64,000 nucleotides of DNA from JBMOKT01 sp049323895 (GCA_049323895.1 JBMOKT010000013.1:186001-250000), one strand, 5' to 3'. Positions 15,191 through 24,559 are shown, counted from the first letter of the stretch. The notes: generated from the letters alone by a model not told the origin. Numbers and translations are program-made.

Positions 15191-16741
15191 GTGCAGATTA
15201 CTTTTTACGGAGCAGTGGAAACCGTTACAGGTTCGTGTTTCAAGCTAACTACTGAAAGTGGTTATAACATTTTAATAGACTGTGGATTATTTCAAGGTCC
15301 TGCACAAATCAAGGAACGAAATTATGGTGAGTTTCCTTTTCGACCCACAGAAATTGATGTTGTTATATTAACCCATGCCCATATTGACCATAGTGGACTT
15401 ATTCCCAAGCTTTATAAAAAAGGATATAAAAAAAACGTGGTAACCACCAATGTTACAAAAGACCTTTGTTCAATAATGCTCCCCGATGCGGCACATATAC
15501 AAGAAATGGAAGTTGAGAGGAAAAACCGTAAACTGGCTAGGGCGGACAAGCCTTTATTAGAACCAATATACAATATTGAAGATGCAGAAAAATGCATACA
15601 CAAATTTATCGGTGTAAATTATGATGAAAAGACAGAAATTTTGCCCGGTGTAAATGTGGTTTTCAAAGATGCAGGGCATATTCTCGGTTCAGCAATGATA
15701 GAATTGTATGTGGATGGCAAAAAAGTTGTTTTTTCGGGTGATATTGGAAAAATAGATCAACCGATTATTAACGACCCTTCTCAAATAGAGCAAGCCGACT
15801 TTCTAATCATGGAATCGACATATGGTAACAGGTTTCACTTAGAAACGGAAGACAAACTGGTCCAGTTAGCAAGAATTATTAAAAAAACTATGAAAAAAGG
15901 TGGTAACCTGGTAATTCCTGCTTTTGCTATAGAGCGTACCCAGGATCTGATTTATGATTTGCGCAAACTAATTCAAGATGGTGAGATACCCAGGGTAGAT
16001 GTTTATATTGACAGCCCCCTGGCCATAAGGGCTACAGAAATATTCTGCCGCTATCCCCAGTTTTTTGATGAAGAAGCATCTCAAATGAATGGGGAAGGGG
16101 ATGCTTGTATTTTCAATTTTCCTGGACTTAAATTTTCACTGACTTCTGAAGAATCCAAAAACCTTAATTTAGTAAAAAACAATGCCATTATCATTTCAGC
16201 CAGCGGCATGTGTGATGCCGGGCGGATAAAACACCACCTCAAGCATAATCTGTGGCGAAAGGAAAGCACCATTTTATTTGTTGGTTACCAAGCCCAAGGA
16301 ACTTTGGGCAGAAGAATTTTGGAAGGGGAAAAATTAGTTAAAATTCATGGTGAAGAGGTAGCTGTCAATGCAGAAATCGAAAAAATTGAAGGGTTCTCTG
16401 CCCATGCAGACCAGACGGCATTAGTTGAATGGGTGAAAAAATTCCAAGTAAAACCCCAGACTATCTTTTTAGTTCATGGCGAATCTGATTCTACAGCTAC
16501 ATTGGCCCATATATTAGAGGAAGAAACGGGTAATAGAGTAATTATACCCAAGATCAATGAGAGTTTTAACTTAGCCGATGAAGGTGATGTTATAAAACCA
16601 GGGACAGAGGAAATTACAGATTCAATACAAAGTACTTTTTCTAACATTCAAGCTAAAGTTGAGGAACTGTTAAACAAGTCTTATAGTAAAGAGGACATTT
16701 TATCAGAACTAGAAAGAATAAAAAATAATCTTCTTAAATAA
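15191..16741 (+). CDS. MBL-fold / beta-CASP RNA-processing nuclease
   Basis: The 516-residue protein has the metallo-beta-lactamase motif HAHIDH (residues 62-67), a downstream GDIG aspartate, and the beta-CASP motifs ISASGMCDAGRIKHHL, FSAHADQ and LVHGE. This is the CPSF/RNase J-related family of zinc-dependent RNA nucleases, in the YSH1-like bacterial branch. The usual length of the family is matched. The GTG start follows AAAGGAGGAA. The leader contains two copies of the palindromic repeat. A terminator follows. Confidence 0.9.
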   Translation: MQITFYGAVETVTGSCFKLTTESGYNILIDCGLFQGPAQIKERNYGEFPFRPTEIDVVILTHAHIDHSGLIPKLYKKGYKKNVVTTNVTKDLCSIMLPDAAHIQEMEVERKNRKLARADKPLLEPIYNIEDAEKCIHKFIGVNYDEKTEILPGVNVVFKDAGHILGSAMIELYVDGKKVVFSGDIGKIDQPIINDPSQIEQADFLIMESTYGNRFHLETEDKLVQLARIIKKTMKKGGNLVIPAFAIERTQDLIYDLRKLIQDGEIPRVDVYIDSPLAIRATEIFCRYPQFFDEEASQMNGEGDACIFNFPGLKFSLTSEESKNLNLVKNNAIIISASGMCDAGRIKHHLKHNLWRKESTILFVGYQAQGTLGRRILEGEKLVKIHGEEVAVNAEIEKIEGFSAHADQTALVEWVKKFQVKPQTIFLVHGESDSTATLAHILEEETGNRVIIPKINESFNLADEGDVIKPGTEEITDSIQSTFSNIQAKVEELLNKSYSKEDILSELERIKNNLLK

Positions 16742-16746
16742 AACTC

Positions 16747-16783
16747 ATTGCTTCTGCTCGATTGAGGGCAGAAGCAATTTTTT
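16747..16783 (+). terminator. Rho-independent terminator
   Basis: ATTGCTTCTGC pairs with GCAGAAGCAAT around a 10-base loop, followed by six T residues. Confidence 0.9.
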
Positions 16784-16851
16784 GAATAATGTTCTCATTT
16801 ATATGTTATAATAAAATTAAAGTCTATAATTGTTTTTTAAAAAGGTGATTT

Positions 16852-17298
16852 ATGAATTATATTGAAGATATTAAAAACCGTATGAAGACAAAGGATTATA
16901 AAATGACGCCGCAGCGTAAGGTGATAATTAATGCCTTTGCTAATAATATGGAAAAACATTTGAGTGCTGAGGATGTTTATCAAATAGTTAAGAGTACCCA
17001 TCCTGAAATAGGCCTGGCGACTATTTACCGGACTTTGGATTTGCTGGCTGATTTACAAATCCTAAAAAAGATGAATTTTGGTGATGGGCGATCTAGATAT
17101 GAGTTTTGTGAGGAAGATGACCACCACCATCATCATCTAATCTGCTTAGAATGTGATGCAGTAACAGAGTTTGAAGATGATTTGCTGGAAAGCTTAGAAA
17201 CAATAATTACTAAAAAGAATGGTTTCAAGGTTAAGGACCATCAGTTGAAGTTTTATGGTTATTGTAAAAAATGTCAAGATGGAAAGAGCGAGGATTAA
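16852..17298 (+). CDS. fur: Fur-family metalloregulator
   Basis: The 148-residue protein has a winged helix with KMTPQRKVIINAFANN and IGLATIYRTLDLLADL, a histidine-rich metal site (HHHHHLICLEC) and two CxxC pairs (CLEC near 97-100 and CKKC near 140-143) for structural zinc. It most resembles iron-sensing Fur, although PerR or Zur cannot be ruled out by eye. AAAAAGGTGAT precedes the ATG. Its stop codon overlaps that of the convergent lipoprotein gene. Confidence 0.87.
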   Translation: MNYIEDIKNRMKTKDYKMTPQRKVIINAFANNMEKHLSAEDVYQIVKSTHPEIGLATIYRTLDLLADLQILKKMNFGDGRSRYEFCEEDDHHHHHLICLECDAVTEFEDDLLESLETIITKKNGFKVKDHQLKFYGYCKKCQDGKSED

Positions 17299-17747
17299 AA
17301 ACTGGAAATTTTCCAGATGCCTTGCTCTTTTTTAATGACAAATTCATGTGGTCCAAAGGAAAAATCCTGCTTTTTCTCTAAAAGCTTTTGACCAGAGGTC
17401 AAGCTAATAGGGTATCCTTTTAGATAAGCTCTTACTTTTAATGAGGCTTCGTTATCATCATATTTAATTACTGATACATTATATTTCCTATCTGTAATAT
17501 CTAAACCTTGGTCAATTTCTCGGTTTGCCTTATAACCGGCAATTACTTGTTGTTTTATCTCCTCATTAGAAAATGCTTTATCAGCTAAACTTTTAGCGCT
17601 TGTTAGATTTTTAGACTTCCATATATCTTGATATGCATCCATTGCGCTAACAAAACCTTCTTTAACCTCGGGATTCCCTCCCAAACTGCACCCAGTAAAT
17701 AGAAAGATACAACAAATAAAGATTAAGGTGGAAATTCCTCTCTGCAT
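17295..17747 (-). CDS. Small lipoprotein of unknown function
   Basis: The 150-residue protein has a lipoprotein signal peptide with lipobox LFTGC (C20). The mature part is mixed alpha/beta, with no recognised motif, and ends in FVIKKEQGIWKISSF, a strand pattern resembling NTF2-like or DUF4829-type domains. It is probably anchored on the outer face of the membrane. It follows the unknown gene at 17778-18734 on the same strand by 30 bases, suggesting an operon. Confidence 0.7.
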   Translation of the reverse strand: MQRGISTLIFICCIFLFTGCSLGGNPEVKEGFVSAMDAYQDIWKSKNLTSAKSLADKAFSNEEIKQQVIAGYKANREIDQGLDITDRKYNVSVIKYDDNEASLKVRAYLKGYPISLTSGQKLLEKKQDFSFGPHEFVIKKEQGIWKISSF

Positions 17748-17777
17748 AATAACCTCCCTGAATTTTTATTTTTATAA

Positions 17778-18734
17778 CTAATTTACAGCAAAATCTTTTT
17801 GTATAGCTTTGTCTTTATTAATTAAAAGTCCTAACTGTATTTTATTATCAGAGATTTCCTCAATACGGCAGCTCCAGCTAAAACCACAGTCTAACCAAAA
17901 CTTAAGCTTTTCTCCATACCAATTGTTTAACAAACCTATTGGTCTATTCCTAAGATCAAGGACATGTATATTATTATCTATATTTTGAAGTAATAAATCT
18001 TGATTTATTTGCAAATCATTAAGGCTGTATTTTTTCACTTTAATAAATATAGTAAAGTTATGTAAGAAAGTAGGGGGATACGGGTTAAGTCTTCCTGAAT
18101 AGCATTTATTATGCATGTTAATGGTAGCTGGTTTATTAGTCATATATTCAATTGTTACAACCTTAGTGGAGGGTCTCATTTTTTTACCGCATTTTAAACA
18201 ATAATCTGGGTAACTTAAATTATTATAATATATGCTTTTATCGATATTGCCCCATTTCTGCCAGCTTTTCCATTGGGTTTTACATAACTTTTTTCTATTC
18301 GATATATCCGCAAACACCCATTTTAACAAGCGGTGAAAACCAAAGGCATAACGGGCATGCTTGATAAACGCTTCGGGAAGCCCTAAATTTATTACATATT
18401 GATTAAATGATTCTTCAACCATATTTTGTAAGCTGCCTTCTATTTTAGTGCTATCCCAAGAATATTTGTTTTCATCAAGCCACAACCTTAACTTATCAAA
18501 CATATAGCCTTGACACACTTGGATTTTTTCAGTGCTTTTTACTTCTAACTTGCTAAAGGCTTTAATAACAATATTAATAACATAATCTTGATATATTTTT
18601 TTCTCAAATAAATCGGTTTGATAGAATTTTAGAGGAATAACTTCAAAATAGTATCCACCGGTTTTGGTATTTAATATTCCTATACCGGTTCCGCCTATAA
18701 GGCTGCCGCTTCCTGCATCATCAATCTGAATCAT
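17778..18734 (-). CDS. Conserved-looking protein of unknown function
   Basis: This 318-residue cytoplasmic protein begins IQIDDAGSGSLIGGTGIGIL. Its middle has a CLKCGKKM motif and a later cysteine (HNKCYSG) that could hold a metal. Aromatic and lysine residues are frequent. Two WLD-x-aromatic elements (RLWLDENKYSWD near residue 90, KFWLDCGFSWSC near 285) suggest an internal duplication. No catalytic family is recognised with confidence. It is upstream of the lipoprotein gene on the same strand and divergent from fakA. Confidence 0.6.
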   Translation of the reverse strand: MIQIDDAGSGSLIGGTGIGILNTKTGGYYFEVIPLKFYQTDLFEKKIYQDYVINIVIKAFSKLEVKSTEKIQVCQGYMFDKLRLWLDENKYSWDSTKIEGSLQNMVEESFNQYVINLGLPEAFIKHARYAFGFHRLLKWVFADISNRKKLCKTQWKSWQKWGNIDKSIYYNNLSYPDYCLKCGKKMRPSTKVVTIEYMTNKPATINMHNKCYSGRLNPYPPTFLHNFTIFIKVKKYSLNDLQINQDLLLQNIDNNIHVLDLRNRPIGLLNNWYGEKLKFWLDCGFSWSCRIEEISDNKIQLGLLINKDKAIQKDFAVN

Positions 18735-18896
18735 TGCAACACCCCGTTTAAACTGTTTTATTTATTATGTACATATTTTGTTTTTCTATATAATAATTTG
18801 AAGTAATTTTATTAAAATAAGTTTAATTTAGAAGGAATTAAGTGGGGAAATATAGTATTAATTAAGGATGCAAGAAACGATGAAGGGGGCACTAGG

Positions 18897-20522
18897 GTGA
18901 ATAGTAAAAATATCGATGGAAAAATTCTTCGCACCATGGTTTTAACCGGTGCCGTTAAGCTTGAAGTAGAAAAATTTAGAATAGATAGTCTTAATGTTTT
19001 TCCTGTCCCTGACGGCGATACCGGTACAAATATGTCACTGACTTTGTTCTCGGCAGCTAAGGCGATAGAAAAACTTCCGGAAGAAGCACAATTGACAGAG
19101 GTTGCTAATGCTCTTGCCTATGGGGCATTAATGGGAGCTAGAGGAAATTCGGGAGTAATACTTTCTCAACTTCTGGGGGGTTTTGCTAAAGCGATAGGAG
19201 ACGCAAAGGAAATTGACACACTCTTATTAGCTAAGTGCTTTAAAATGGGTGTAGAAGCTGCTTATAAGGCTGTAGTAAAACCCATTGAAGGCACTATCCT
19301 AACTGTTGCCAGGGAAGCAACTGATAAATTAGGTAACGAAGTGAAAGATTTTACTGATATAGAGAGTTGTCTAGAGTCCTTCTTGAAGCAAGGCTATATT
19401 ACATTAGAAAAAACACCTGACATGCTGCCTGTTCTGCGTCAAGCTGGAGTAGTTGATGCTGGCGGGCAGGGTTTTTTAAATATTATTGAAGGAATGCTCG
19501 AGGGATTTAAAGGAAATAAAATAACTGCTCCTATTGCTTCTGAAATTACTGCTAAAGGAGGACATTCAGTTCCTGTCAGCCAGTACAAAATAATTGACGA
19601 AGATATTCATTTTCAATATTGCACTGAATTAATAATAAAAAAACACAACCATAGTAGTATTACTACTAGTGAAATAAGAGCTTTTTTAGAGGAAAAGGGT
19701 GATTGTGTTGTAGTTGTGGAGGCAGAGGATATTATAAAAATTCATGTTCATACCAATAATCCAGGTCTTGTTTTAGAATATAGCTGCAATTTAGGTACTA
19801 TGCATGATATTAAGATTCAAAACATGAGGGAACAAAGTAAAGAAATGCAGTTAAAACTTCCATCCAAATTAATTGGTGTGGTAGCTGTGGGTGTAGGTGA
19901 AGGAATAGGGGAGATATTTCGGAGTTTAGGCGTAGACTACATTATTACAGGTGGACAAACAATGAACCCCAGCACAGAAGATATAGTTACTGCCATCAAT
20001 GAAGTTAATGCCCAACAGATTATTATTTTACCCAATAATAAAAATATAATACTCGCCGCCCAACAAGCGGTGGTCCTAGTTGAAAAACCAGCTCAGGTCA
20101 TTAGTACAAAAACAATTCCCCAGGGAATAAGTGCATTAATGGCCTTTAATGGAGAATTAGATTTAGAAACCAATTACAAAAAAATGCAAGAGGCATCAAA
20201 AAATGTTAGGTCCTGTGAAATTACATATGCTGTCAGGGATGCCCAACATGGAGATTTATTTATTTCTTCTGGGCAAATCATGAGTATTATTGATGGAGAA
20301 ATTTCACACATAGGTAATGAAATCCATCAGGTAATCGTAAATAGTTTAGATAACCTAATTATAAATAACAACGAACTTATTACTTTATACTACGGATCAG
20401 ATGTTTCCGATGAAGAGGCAAAGGAATTACTCAAGAAGTTATCTTCTTTATTCCCCGATATTGACTTTGAGCTACATTATGGTGGTCAACCACTTTATTA
20501 CTATTTCATTTCCATAGAATAA
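18897..20522 (+). CDS. fakA: DAK2-domain fatty-acid kinase subunit A (YloV-like)
   Basis: The 541-residue protein has the DhaL/DAK2 nucleotide-binding motif PVPDGDTGTNMSLTL (near residues 36-50) and GARGNSGVILSQLLGGF, followed by the middle and C-terminal domains typical of YloV/FakA. FakA phosphorylates fatty acids carried by FakB (DegV-family) proteins for phospholipid synthesis. The next gene encodes a DegV protein, which supports this reading. GTG is used as start after GAAGGGGGCAC. Confidence 0.9.
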   Translation: MNSKNIDGKILRTMVLTGAVKLEVEKFRIDSLNVFPVPDGDTGTNMSLTLFSAAKAIEKLPEEAQLTEVANALAYGALMGARGNSGVILSQLLGGFAKAIGDAKEIDTLLLAKCFKMGVEAAYKAVVKPIEGTILTVAREATDKLGNEVKDFTDIESCLESFLKQGYITLEKTPDMLPVLRQAGVVDAGGQGFLNIIEGMLEGFKGNKITAPIASEITAKGGHSVPVSQYKIIDEDIHFQYCTELIIKKHNHSSITTSEIRAFLEEKGDCVVVVEAEDIIKIHVHTNNPGLVLEYSCNLGTMHDIKIQNMREQSKEMQLKLPSKLIGVVAVGVGEGIGEIFRSLGVDYIITGGQTMNPSTEDIVTAINEVNAQQIIILPNNKNIILAAQQAVVLVEKPAQVISTKTIPQGISALMAFNGELDLETNYKKMQEASKNVRSCEITYAVRDAQHGDLFISSGQIMSIIDGEISHIGNEIHQVIVNSLDNLIINNNELITLYYGSDVSDEEAKELLKKLSSLFPDIDFELHYGGQPLYYYFISIE

Positions 20523-20541
20523 TATTTATGAGGTGGAACTT

Positions 20542-21393
20542 ATGTTAAAAGTTGGAATCCTTACAGATAGCACTGCAGACTTACCACAGGATCTTTTAAA
20601 TCACTATAGCATAAAGGTAATCCCCTTAAGGGTTCATTTTGGTACTGATACATATCTTGAGGGGCAGGACCTTAGTGCCAGTGATTTTTATGCGAAACTC
20701 AACTTTGTAGAAAAACTGCCTACAACTTCACAGCCATCCCCCGGGGATTTTATTAACCTTTTTGAATCATTTTATAATGAAGGAATTACCGAAGTTATCT
20801 CAATTCACTTATCCAAAAAGTTAAGTGGTACTTATCAAAGTGCCCTTGTTGCACAAAAGAGCCTGGAAGGTAAAATGAAAATACATGTAGTAGATTCTAT
20901 GTTAGTTAGTATGGGATTAGGACTTGTTGTACTTTCAGCAGCAAGAGCAGCTAAAGAAGGTAAGGACAGTAGTGAAATTTTAGAAATCATTGAAGATGTT
21001 AAAAACAAAGTCAGAATTTATTTTGTAGTAGACACTTTAGAATATCTGCAAAAGGGCGGAAGAATAGGAAAAGCAAGCTCCCTTATTGGTTCTCTCCTTA
21101 ATATTAAACCTATTCTGACGCTAACTGATGGCGAAGTAGGAAGCTTTGAAAAAGTAAGGGGTAAAAACAAAGCTTTAGAACGCTTGATAGAAATAACTTG
21201 CGAAACCTTGATGCCGGATCAAAAGATTTTATGCGCAATCGTTCATAGTAATTGTCTTGATACCGCCTTAAAGCTTCATGGCAAGATTTTGGAAAATCTT
21301 AACAGTTCCGAAATTTTCATTTCAGAAATAGGCGCTGTTGTTGGAACCCATGTAGGTCCAGGTACTGTGGCAATAATGTTTTTTCCTGAATGA
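20542..21393 (+). CDS. DegV-family fatty-acid-binding protein (FakB-like)
   Basis: The protein (283 residues) has the DegV features VGILTDSTADLPQDL, LPTTSQPSPGDF, SIHLSKKLSGTYQSA, VVDTLEYLQKGGRIGKAS and NIKPIL. DegV proteins bind fatty acids and present them to FakA, whose gene ends 19 bases upstream. ATG 20542 is preferred to GTG 20533 because the GAGGTGG site overlaps the latter. Confidence 0.9.
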   Translation: MLKVGILTDSTADLPQDLLNHYSIKVIPLRVHFGTDTYLEGQDLSASDFYAKLNFVEKLPTTSQPSPGDFINLFESFYNEGITEVISIHLSKKLSGTYQSALVAQKSLEGKMKIHVVDSMLVSMGLGLVVLSAARAAKEGKDSSEILEIIEDVKNKVRIYFVVDTLEYLQKGGRIGKASSLIGSLLNIKPILTLTDGEVGSFEKVRGKNKALERLIEITCETLMPDQKILCAIVHSNCLDTALKLHGKILENLNSSEIFISEIGAVVGTHVGPGTVAIMFFPE

Positions 21394-21419
21394 TAATGTA
21401 ATAAAGCGGTGGTATCCTT

Positions 21420-22208
21420 ATGGAAAAGGTCGTAATTAATAGTTTGACCAACAGCCTGGCTTATAAAGACAATTTAGAAGACAGCCTTAAGCCGGGGAAT
21501 ATTATTCAAGCTAGGGTAATCGAAAATTTACCTGATGGATTATTATTGCTGATTGGTAACACCAAAGTAAAAGCGGAAACAAATATGGCTATTCCAAAAG
21601 GTGATATTATAAGCTTATTAGTAGCAATAAATAAGGATGGGAAACTGGTTTTAACTGCAAATAATAAAATTTTTCCTGTGAACATATTTGCCAAAAGTCA
21701 TCCTCCCGAAAATGAAGAGATACTAAAAATTATCACCAAATTAGAAAAGAGCAAAATAAATCTTAATTTCGACGAGGTTGTTTCATTAAAAAATTTTCTA
21801 AAACACCTACCCCTTAATTTAAAGGATGGATTGAATTTACTTCTTAATCCCGATTTATATGCTGCATTAATTCATAAACTTAACAATAAAGATTATTTTT
21901 CTGTTTCAGTGGAAGCTAAAAAAAATAAAAAAGCAAAACATCAGCAGCTTATGATCCATATTACCTTGGATTCTGAAGAATTGGGCAGAGTTAGCGTCAA
22001 CTTATCCCAGAGCGATTTGCTAAAAATAATTTTTTCATGTAACCGCAAAGAAACAACGGATTTAATAAACGGCAAAATTGATTTGCTTGCGGAGAATTTG
22101 AACTTTATTCCCAATAAAGAAATAGTTGTAAAATTTAATCCCTCCCTGCCACTGGGAAGCAACACTGGTGAAAAAAATCCGGAAACAGGAATAAATATCT
22201 TGATTTAG
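21420..22208 (+). CDS. FliK-like / YlqG-like protein
   Basis: The 262-residue protein has a leucine-rich first half and a C-terminal segment (ITLDSEELGRVSVNLSQSD onwards) resembling the C-terminal domain of flagellar hook-length control proteins, which engage the FlhB switch. The next gene encodes an FlhB C-terminal-like protein. The same pairing (ylqG-ylqH) occurs outside flagellar operons in Bacillus. Recognition is weak at the N-terminus. The role in export or elsewhere is unproven. Confidence 0.6.
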   Translation: MEKVVINSLTNSLAYKDNLEDSLKPGNIIQARVIENLPDGLLLLIGNTKVKAETNMAIPKGDIISLLVAINKDGKLVLTANNKIFPVNIFAKSHPPENEEILKIITKLEKSKINLNFDEVVSLKNFLKHLPLNLKDGLNLLLNPDLYAALIHKLNNKDYFSVSVEAKKNKKAKHQQLMIHITLDSEELGRVSVNLSQSDLLKIIFSCNRKETTDLINGKIDLLAENLNFIPNKEIVVKFNPSLPLGSNTGEKNPETGINILI

Positions 22209-22218
22209 GTGATTATCA

Positions 22219-22476
22219 ATGAACAAAAAAAAAGCCGTTGCTTTGAAGTATGCAGCAGGGGATAAAGCCCCTAGGGTGATTGCTTTAGGAAAAGGTGAAA
22301 TTGCAGAAAAAATCATAAAAATAGCCAATAACCGGGGAGTTCCTATAATGGAAAAGCCGGTCTTAGTTGAACAACTGGTTAAAGTTGAGATAAACCAGGA
22401 AATTCCTTCAGAATTATATGAGGCTGTAGCAGAAATATTAGCTTTTTTGTATTCCTTAAACAAAAAAGATGGTTAG
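22219..22476 (+). CDS. FlhB C-terminal-domain homologue (YlqH-like)
   Basis: The 85-residue protein matches the cytoplasmic domain of FlhB/YscU export-switch proteins (AVALKYAAGDKAPRVIALGKG, IIKIANNRGVPIMEKPVLVE). It has no membrane part, and the NPTH self-cleavage motif is absent. It begins 10 bases after the FliK-like gene, so the two probably interact. No other flagellar genes are in the window. Its stop lies inside a terminator stem. Confidence 0.85.
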   Translation: MNKKKAVALKYAAGDKAPRVIALGKGEIAEKIIKIANNRGVPIMEKPVLVEQLVKVEINQEIPSELYEAVAEILAFLYSLNKKDG

Positions 22477-22495
22477 AATTAAAACCATCTTTTTT
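22462..22495 (+). terminator. Rho-independent terminator
   Basis: AAAAAAGATGGTT pairs with AACCATCTTTTTT around an 8-base loop. The left arm overlaps the last codons of the FlhB-like gene. Confidence 0.9.
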
Positions 22496-22609
22496 GTACT
22501 TATAAGAACGTATAACTTTTTTCCTATATTTTGCAAAAAATAATCCAGTGGTAAATTTAATAAAAATGGAGAAAATAATCTTACCAGTTATAAAACAAGG
22601 GGTAGGAGT

Positions 22610-23776
22610 ATGAATAAAAAACTTAGATTAATCCAACAGACTTTTTTTGTAATACTTATTACCAGTATTTCTTTATACGGATGCTTTTCTAAACCGCAAC
22701 AGAAGCCGGAAATAAAACCGAAAATGAAAATTGGTTTAGTTTTGGCAGAGGGGACCAGTGAAAAAAGCAAACAACTGATTGAACAATTTGAAGAGGAGGC
22801 TAAAAAGGAAAAAGTAAAGCTGCTAGTTAGTGATTCTAAAAAAAATCCTAGTTCACAAAGAGCAGCCATTGAAAAAATGGTGAAGGAAAAAGTTAAAGGG
22901 GTTATTTTACAACCTGTTGATACAATTCTTGTTAAAGACTACATTATGATGCTGCAAGCTGATAACATAAAAACCCTAATAATAGATGCATTACCTCCTG
23001 ATATATCTGTTGATGGCTTTATAGCTTCAGACTATCTAAGGGCGGGCGAACTTCAAAGCCAATCATTACTAAAAGCAGGCAATCCCCTTGACCTTTTAAT
23101 TCTTAAAGGAGATAAAACAAACAACATCACGGAAAAAATTTATCAAGGAAATTTAAACATCTTACGAAATAATACATTAGTAAATTCTCTAACAGTTAAA
23201 GAGGCTCCTTTCTGGAATGAAGAAATCGCATATCAGACCCTTTCAGAAACAGTACTAAATCAACAAATCAACAGTGTAATTGTTCATGAAGAAACTACAG
23301 GTATAGGTGTTTACAGGTTTTTGAAAGACAATGAATTACTGGGAAAAGTTAAACTTTCTACAATTGATATTGATAAAGATTTTTTAAACGAGATTTTAAA
23401 AGGGAATGTCCTGGTAGTAGATACCATACCTCATTTGACTTCCCAACTGGCCCATAAAGCTTTATTAGATTTAATAGAAAACAATTCCTGGGAATATGAC
23501 TTGCAAATAAATAATATTTCGGCACTAATTCCTGCGAAATTAACACCGGTGAGGATAATTGATAAAGAAAATATTTATCTTTTGGAAGATCGTTTTAAAG
23601 AAGCGGAAAAATTAACTGAGCAACCCAGTGCTAATAACCAAAAGGAAAGTAATTCCTCTAAAAATAAAGAAAATCAAACAAAACTTAAAATAAAAACTAA
23701 GGATGGAAAAGAATATGAAGTAACTATACCCGGAGAAGTACAAGGAGTAGAAATGGAAGGAGATAAAAAACAATAA
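22610..23776 (+). CDS. Substrate-binding lipoprotein of the RbsB/LacI-like type (orphan)
   Basis: The 388-residue protein has a lipoprotein signal (lipobox LYGC, C25) and a periplasmic-binding-protein type 1 fold: MKIGLVLAEGTSEKSKQ, AAIEKMVKEKVKGVILQPVD, GIGVYRFLKDNELLGKVKL. No transporter subunits are nearby, so it may act as a sensor or share an ABC partner elsewhere. A lysine- and asparagine-rich linker (about 345-360) leads to a short C-terminal tail with KIKTKDGKEYEVTIPG. Confidence 0.75.
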   Translation: MNKKLRLIQQTFFVILITSISLYGCFSKPQQKPEIKPKMKIGLVLAEGTSEKSKQLIEQFEEEAKKEKVKLLVSDSKKNPSSQRAAIEKMVKEKVKGVILQPVDTILVKDYIMMLQADNIKTLIIDALPPDISVDGFIASDYLRAGELQSQSLLKAGNPLDLLILKGDKTNNITEKIYQGNLNILRNNTLVNSLTVKEAPFWNEEIAYQTLSETVLNQQINSVIVHEETTGIGVYRFLKDNELLGKVKLSTIDIDKDFLNEILKGNVLVVDTIPHLTSQLAHKALLDLIENNSWEYDLQINNISALIPAKLTPVRIIDKENIYLLEDRFKEAEKLTEQPSANNQKESNSSKNKENQTKLKIKTKDGKEYEVTIPGEVQGVEMEGDKKQ

Positions 23777-23828
23777 TTTAAAACCATGCATAAATATGCT
23801 ATTATATTGTGGATAAGGGGGGATTTGT

Positions 23829-24296
23829 TTGTTCAATATAGTTTTGGTTGAACCGGAGATTCCTGCTAATACAGGTAATATTGCCAGAACTTGCGCGGTT
23901 ACAAATTGCAAACTGCATTTAATAAGACCTTTAGGTTTTTCTATTGATGAAAAACATTTAAAACGGGCTGGTTTGGATTATTGGCAAATGCTGGATATAA
24001 ATATATACGATAATTTGGAAGAGTTTTTTAAATTAAATTTCGATATTCAGTTTTATTTGGCTACTACAAAGGGTTCACAAGTTTATAGCGACATAAATTA
24101 TAATCCCGGTGCTTATTTCTTATTTGGCAAAGAGACTAGAGGATTGCCTAAAGAACTGCTCGAGGCAAATAGAGATAAGTGCCTTAGAATTCCTATGCTT
24201 AATAACCATGCGGCACGTTCTTTAAACTTATCAAATTCTGTAGCTGTATTAATATACGAAGCTTTTAGACAAAATCATTTCCGAGGGTTAATTTAG
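23829..24296 (+). CDS. trmL: tRNA (cytidine/uridine-34 2'-O)-methyltransferase
   Basis: The 155-residue SPOUT enzyme has the full TrmL motif set: VEPEIPANTGNIARTC at the N-terminus, FLFGKETRGLP in the knot, and IPMLNNHAARSLNLSNSVAV at the C-terminus. It 2'-O-methylates the wobble base of certain leucine tRNAs. The TTG start follows AAGGGGGGA. A reversed copy of the palindromic repeat begins 4 bases after the stop. Confidence 0.93.
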   Translation: MFNIVLVEPEIPANTGNIARTCAVTNCKLHLIRPLGFSIDEKHLKRAGLDYWQMLDINIYDNLEEFFKLNFDIQFYLATTKGSQVYSDINYNPGAYFLFGKETRGLPKELLEANRDKCLRIPMLNNHAARSLNLSNSVAVLIYEAFRQNHFRGLI

Positions 24297-24300
24297 ACAA

Positions 24301-24369
24301 TTAGAAAAACACGGCTTACGCCGAGCCTTTGGCGACTGCGGAAGCCGATGTTGCTCTTATACTTATTAC
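24301..24369 (-). repeat. Palindromic intergenic repeat, copy 3 (reverse orientation)
   Basis: Reading on the minus strand gives the same unit as copies 1 and 2 (AATAAGTATAAG...CGGCTTCC...AAGCCGTG). It starts right after trmL and may contribute to its termination. Confidence 0.85.
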
Positions 24370-24391
24370 CTTGTAAAAGTAATATTTTCGA

Positions 24392-24438
24392 AATAAGTAT
24401 TAGAAAAACACGGCTTACGCCGAGCCTTTGGCGACTGC
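24392..24438 (-). repeat. Palindromic intergenic repeat, truncated copy 4
   Basis: AATAAGTATTAGAAAAACACGG starts a reversed unit that continues to GGCGACTGC and then stops, losing about half of the hairpin. Confidence 0.75.
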
Positions 24439-24484
24439 TTAATAGGTAAAAAAATACTCCCTCTGCAAAGATAAGGAGTATAAA

Positions 24485-24559
24485 TGGTACGCCCGAGAGG
24501 AATCGAACCTCCGCTCCTGGCTCCGGAGGCCAGTGCTCTATCCACTGAGCTACGGGCGC
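24485..24559 (-). tRNA. tRNA-Arg (anticodon CCG), CCA encoded
   Basis: The minus strand folds as a full cloverleaf: acceptor GCGCCCG with CGGGCGT, D-arm GCTC/GAGC, anticodon stem CTGGC/GCCAG with loop CTCCGGA, and T-loop TTCGATT. The anticodon CCG reads CGG arginine codons, and the 3' CCA is in the DNA. The G-U pair at the first acceptor position is acceptable. Confidence 0.95.
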
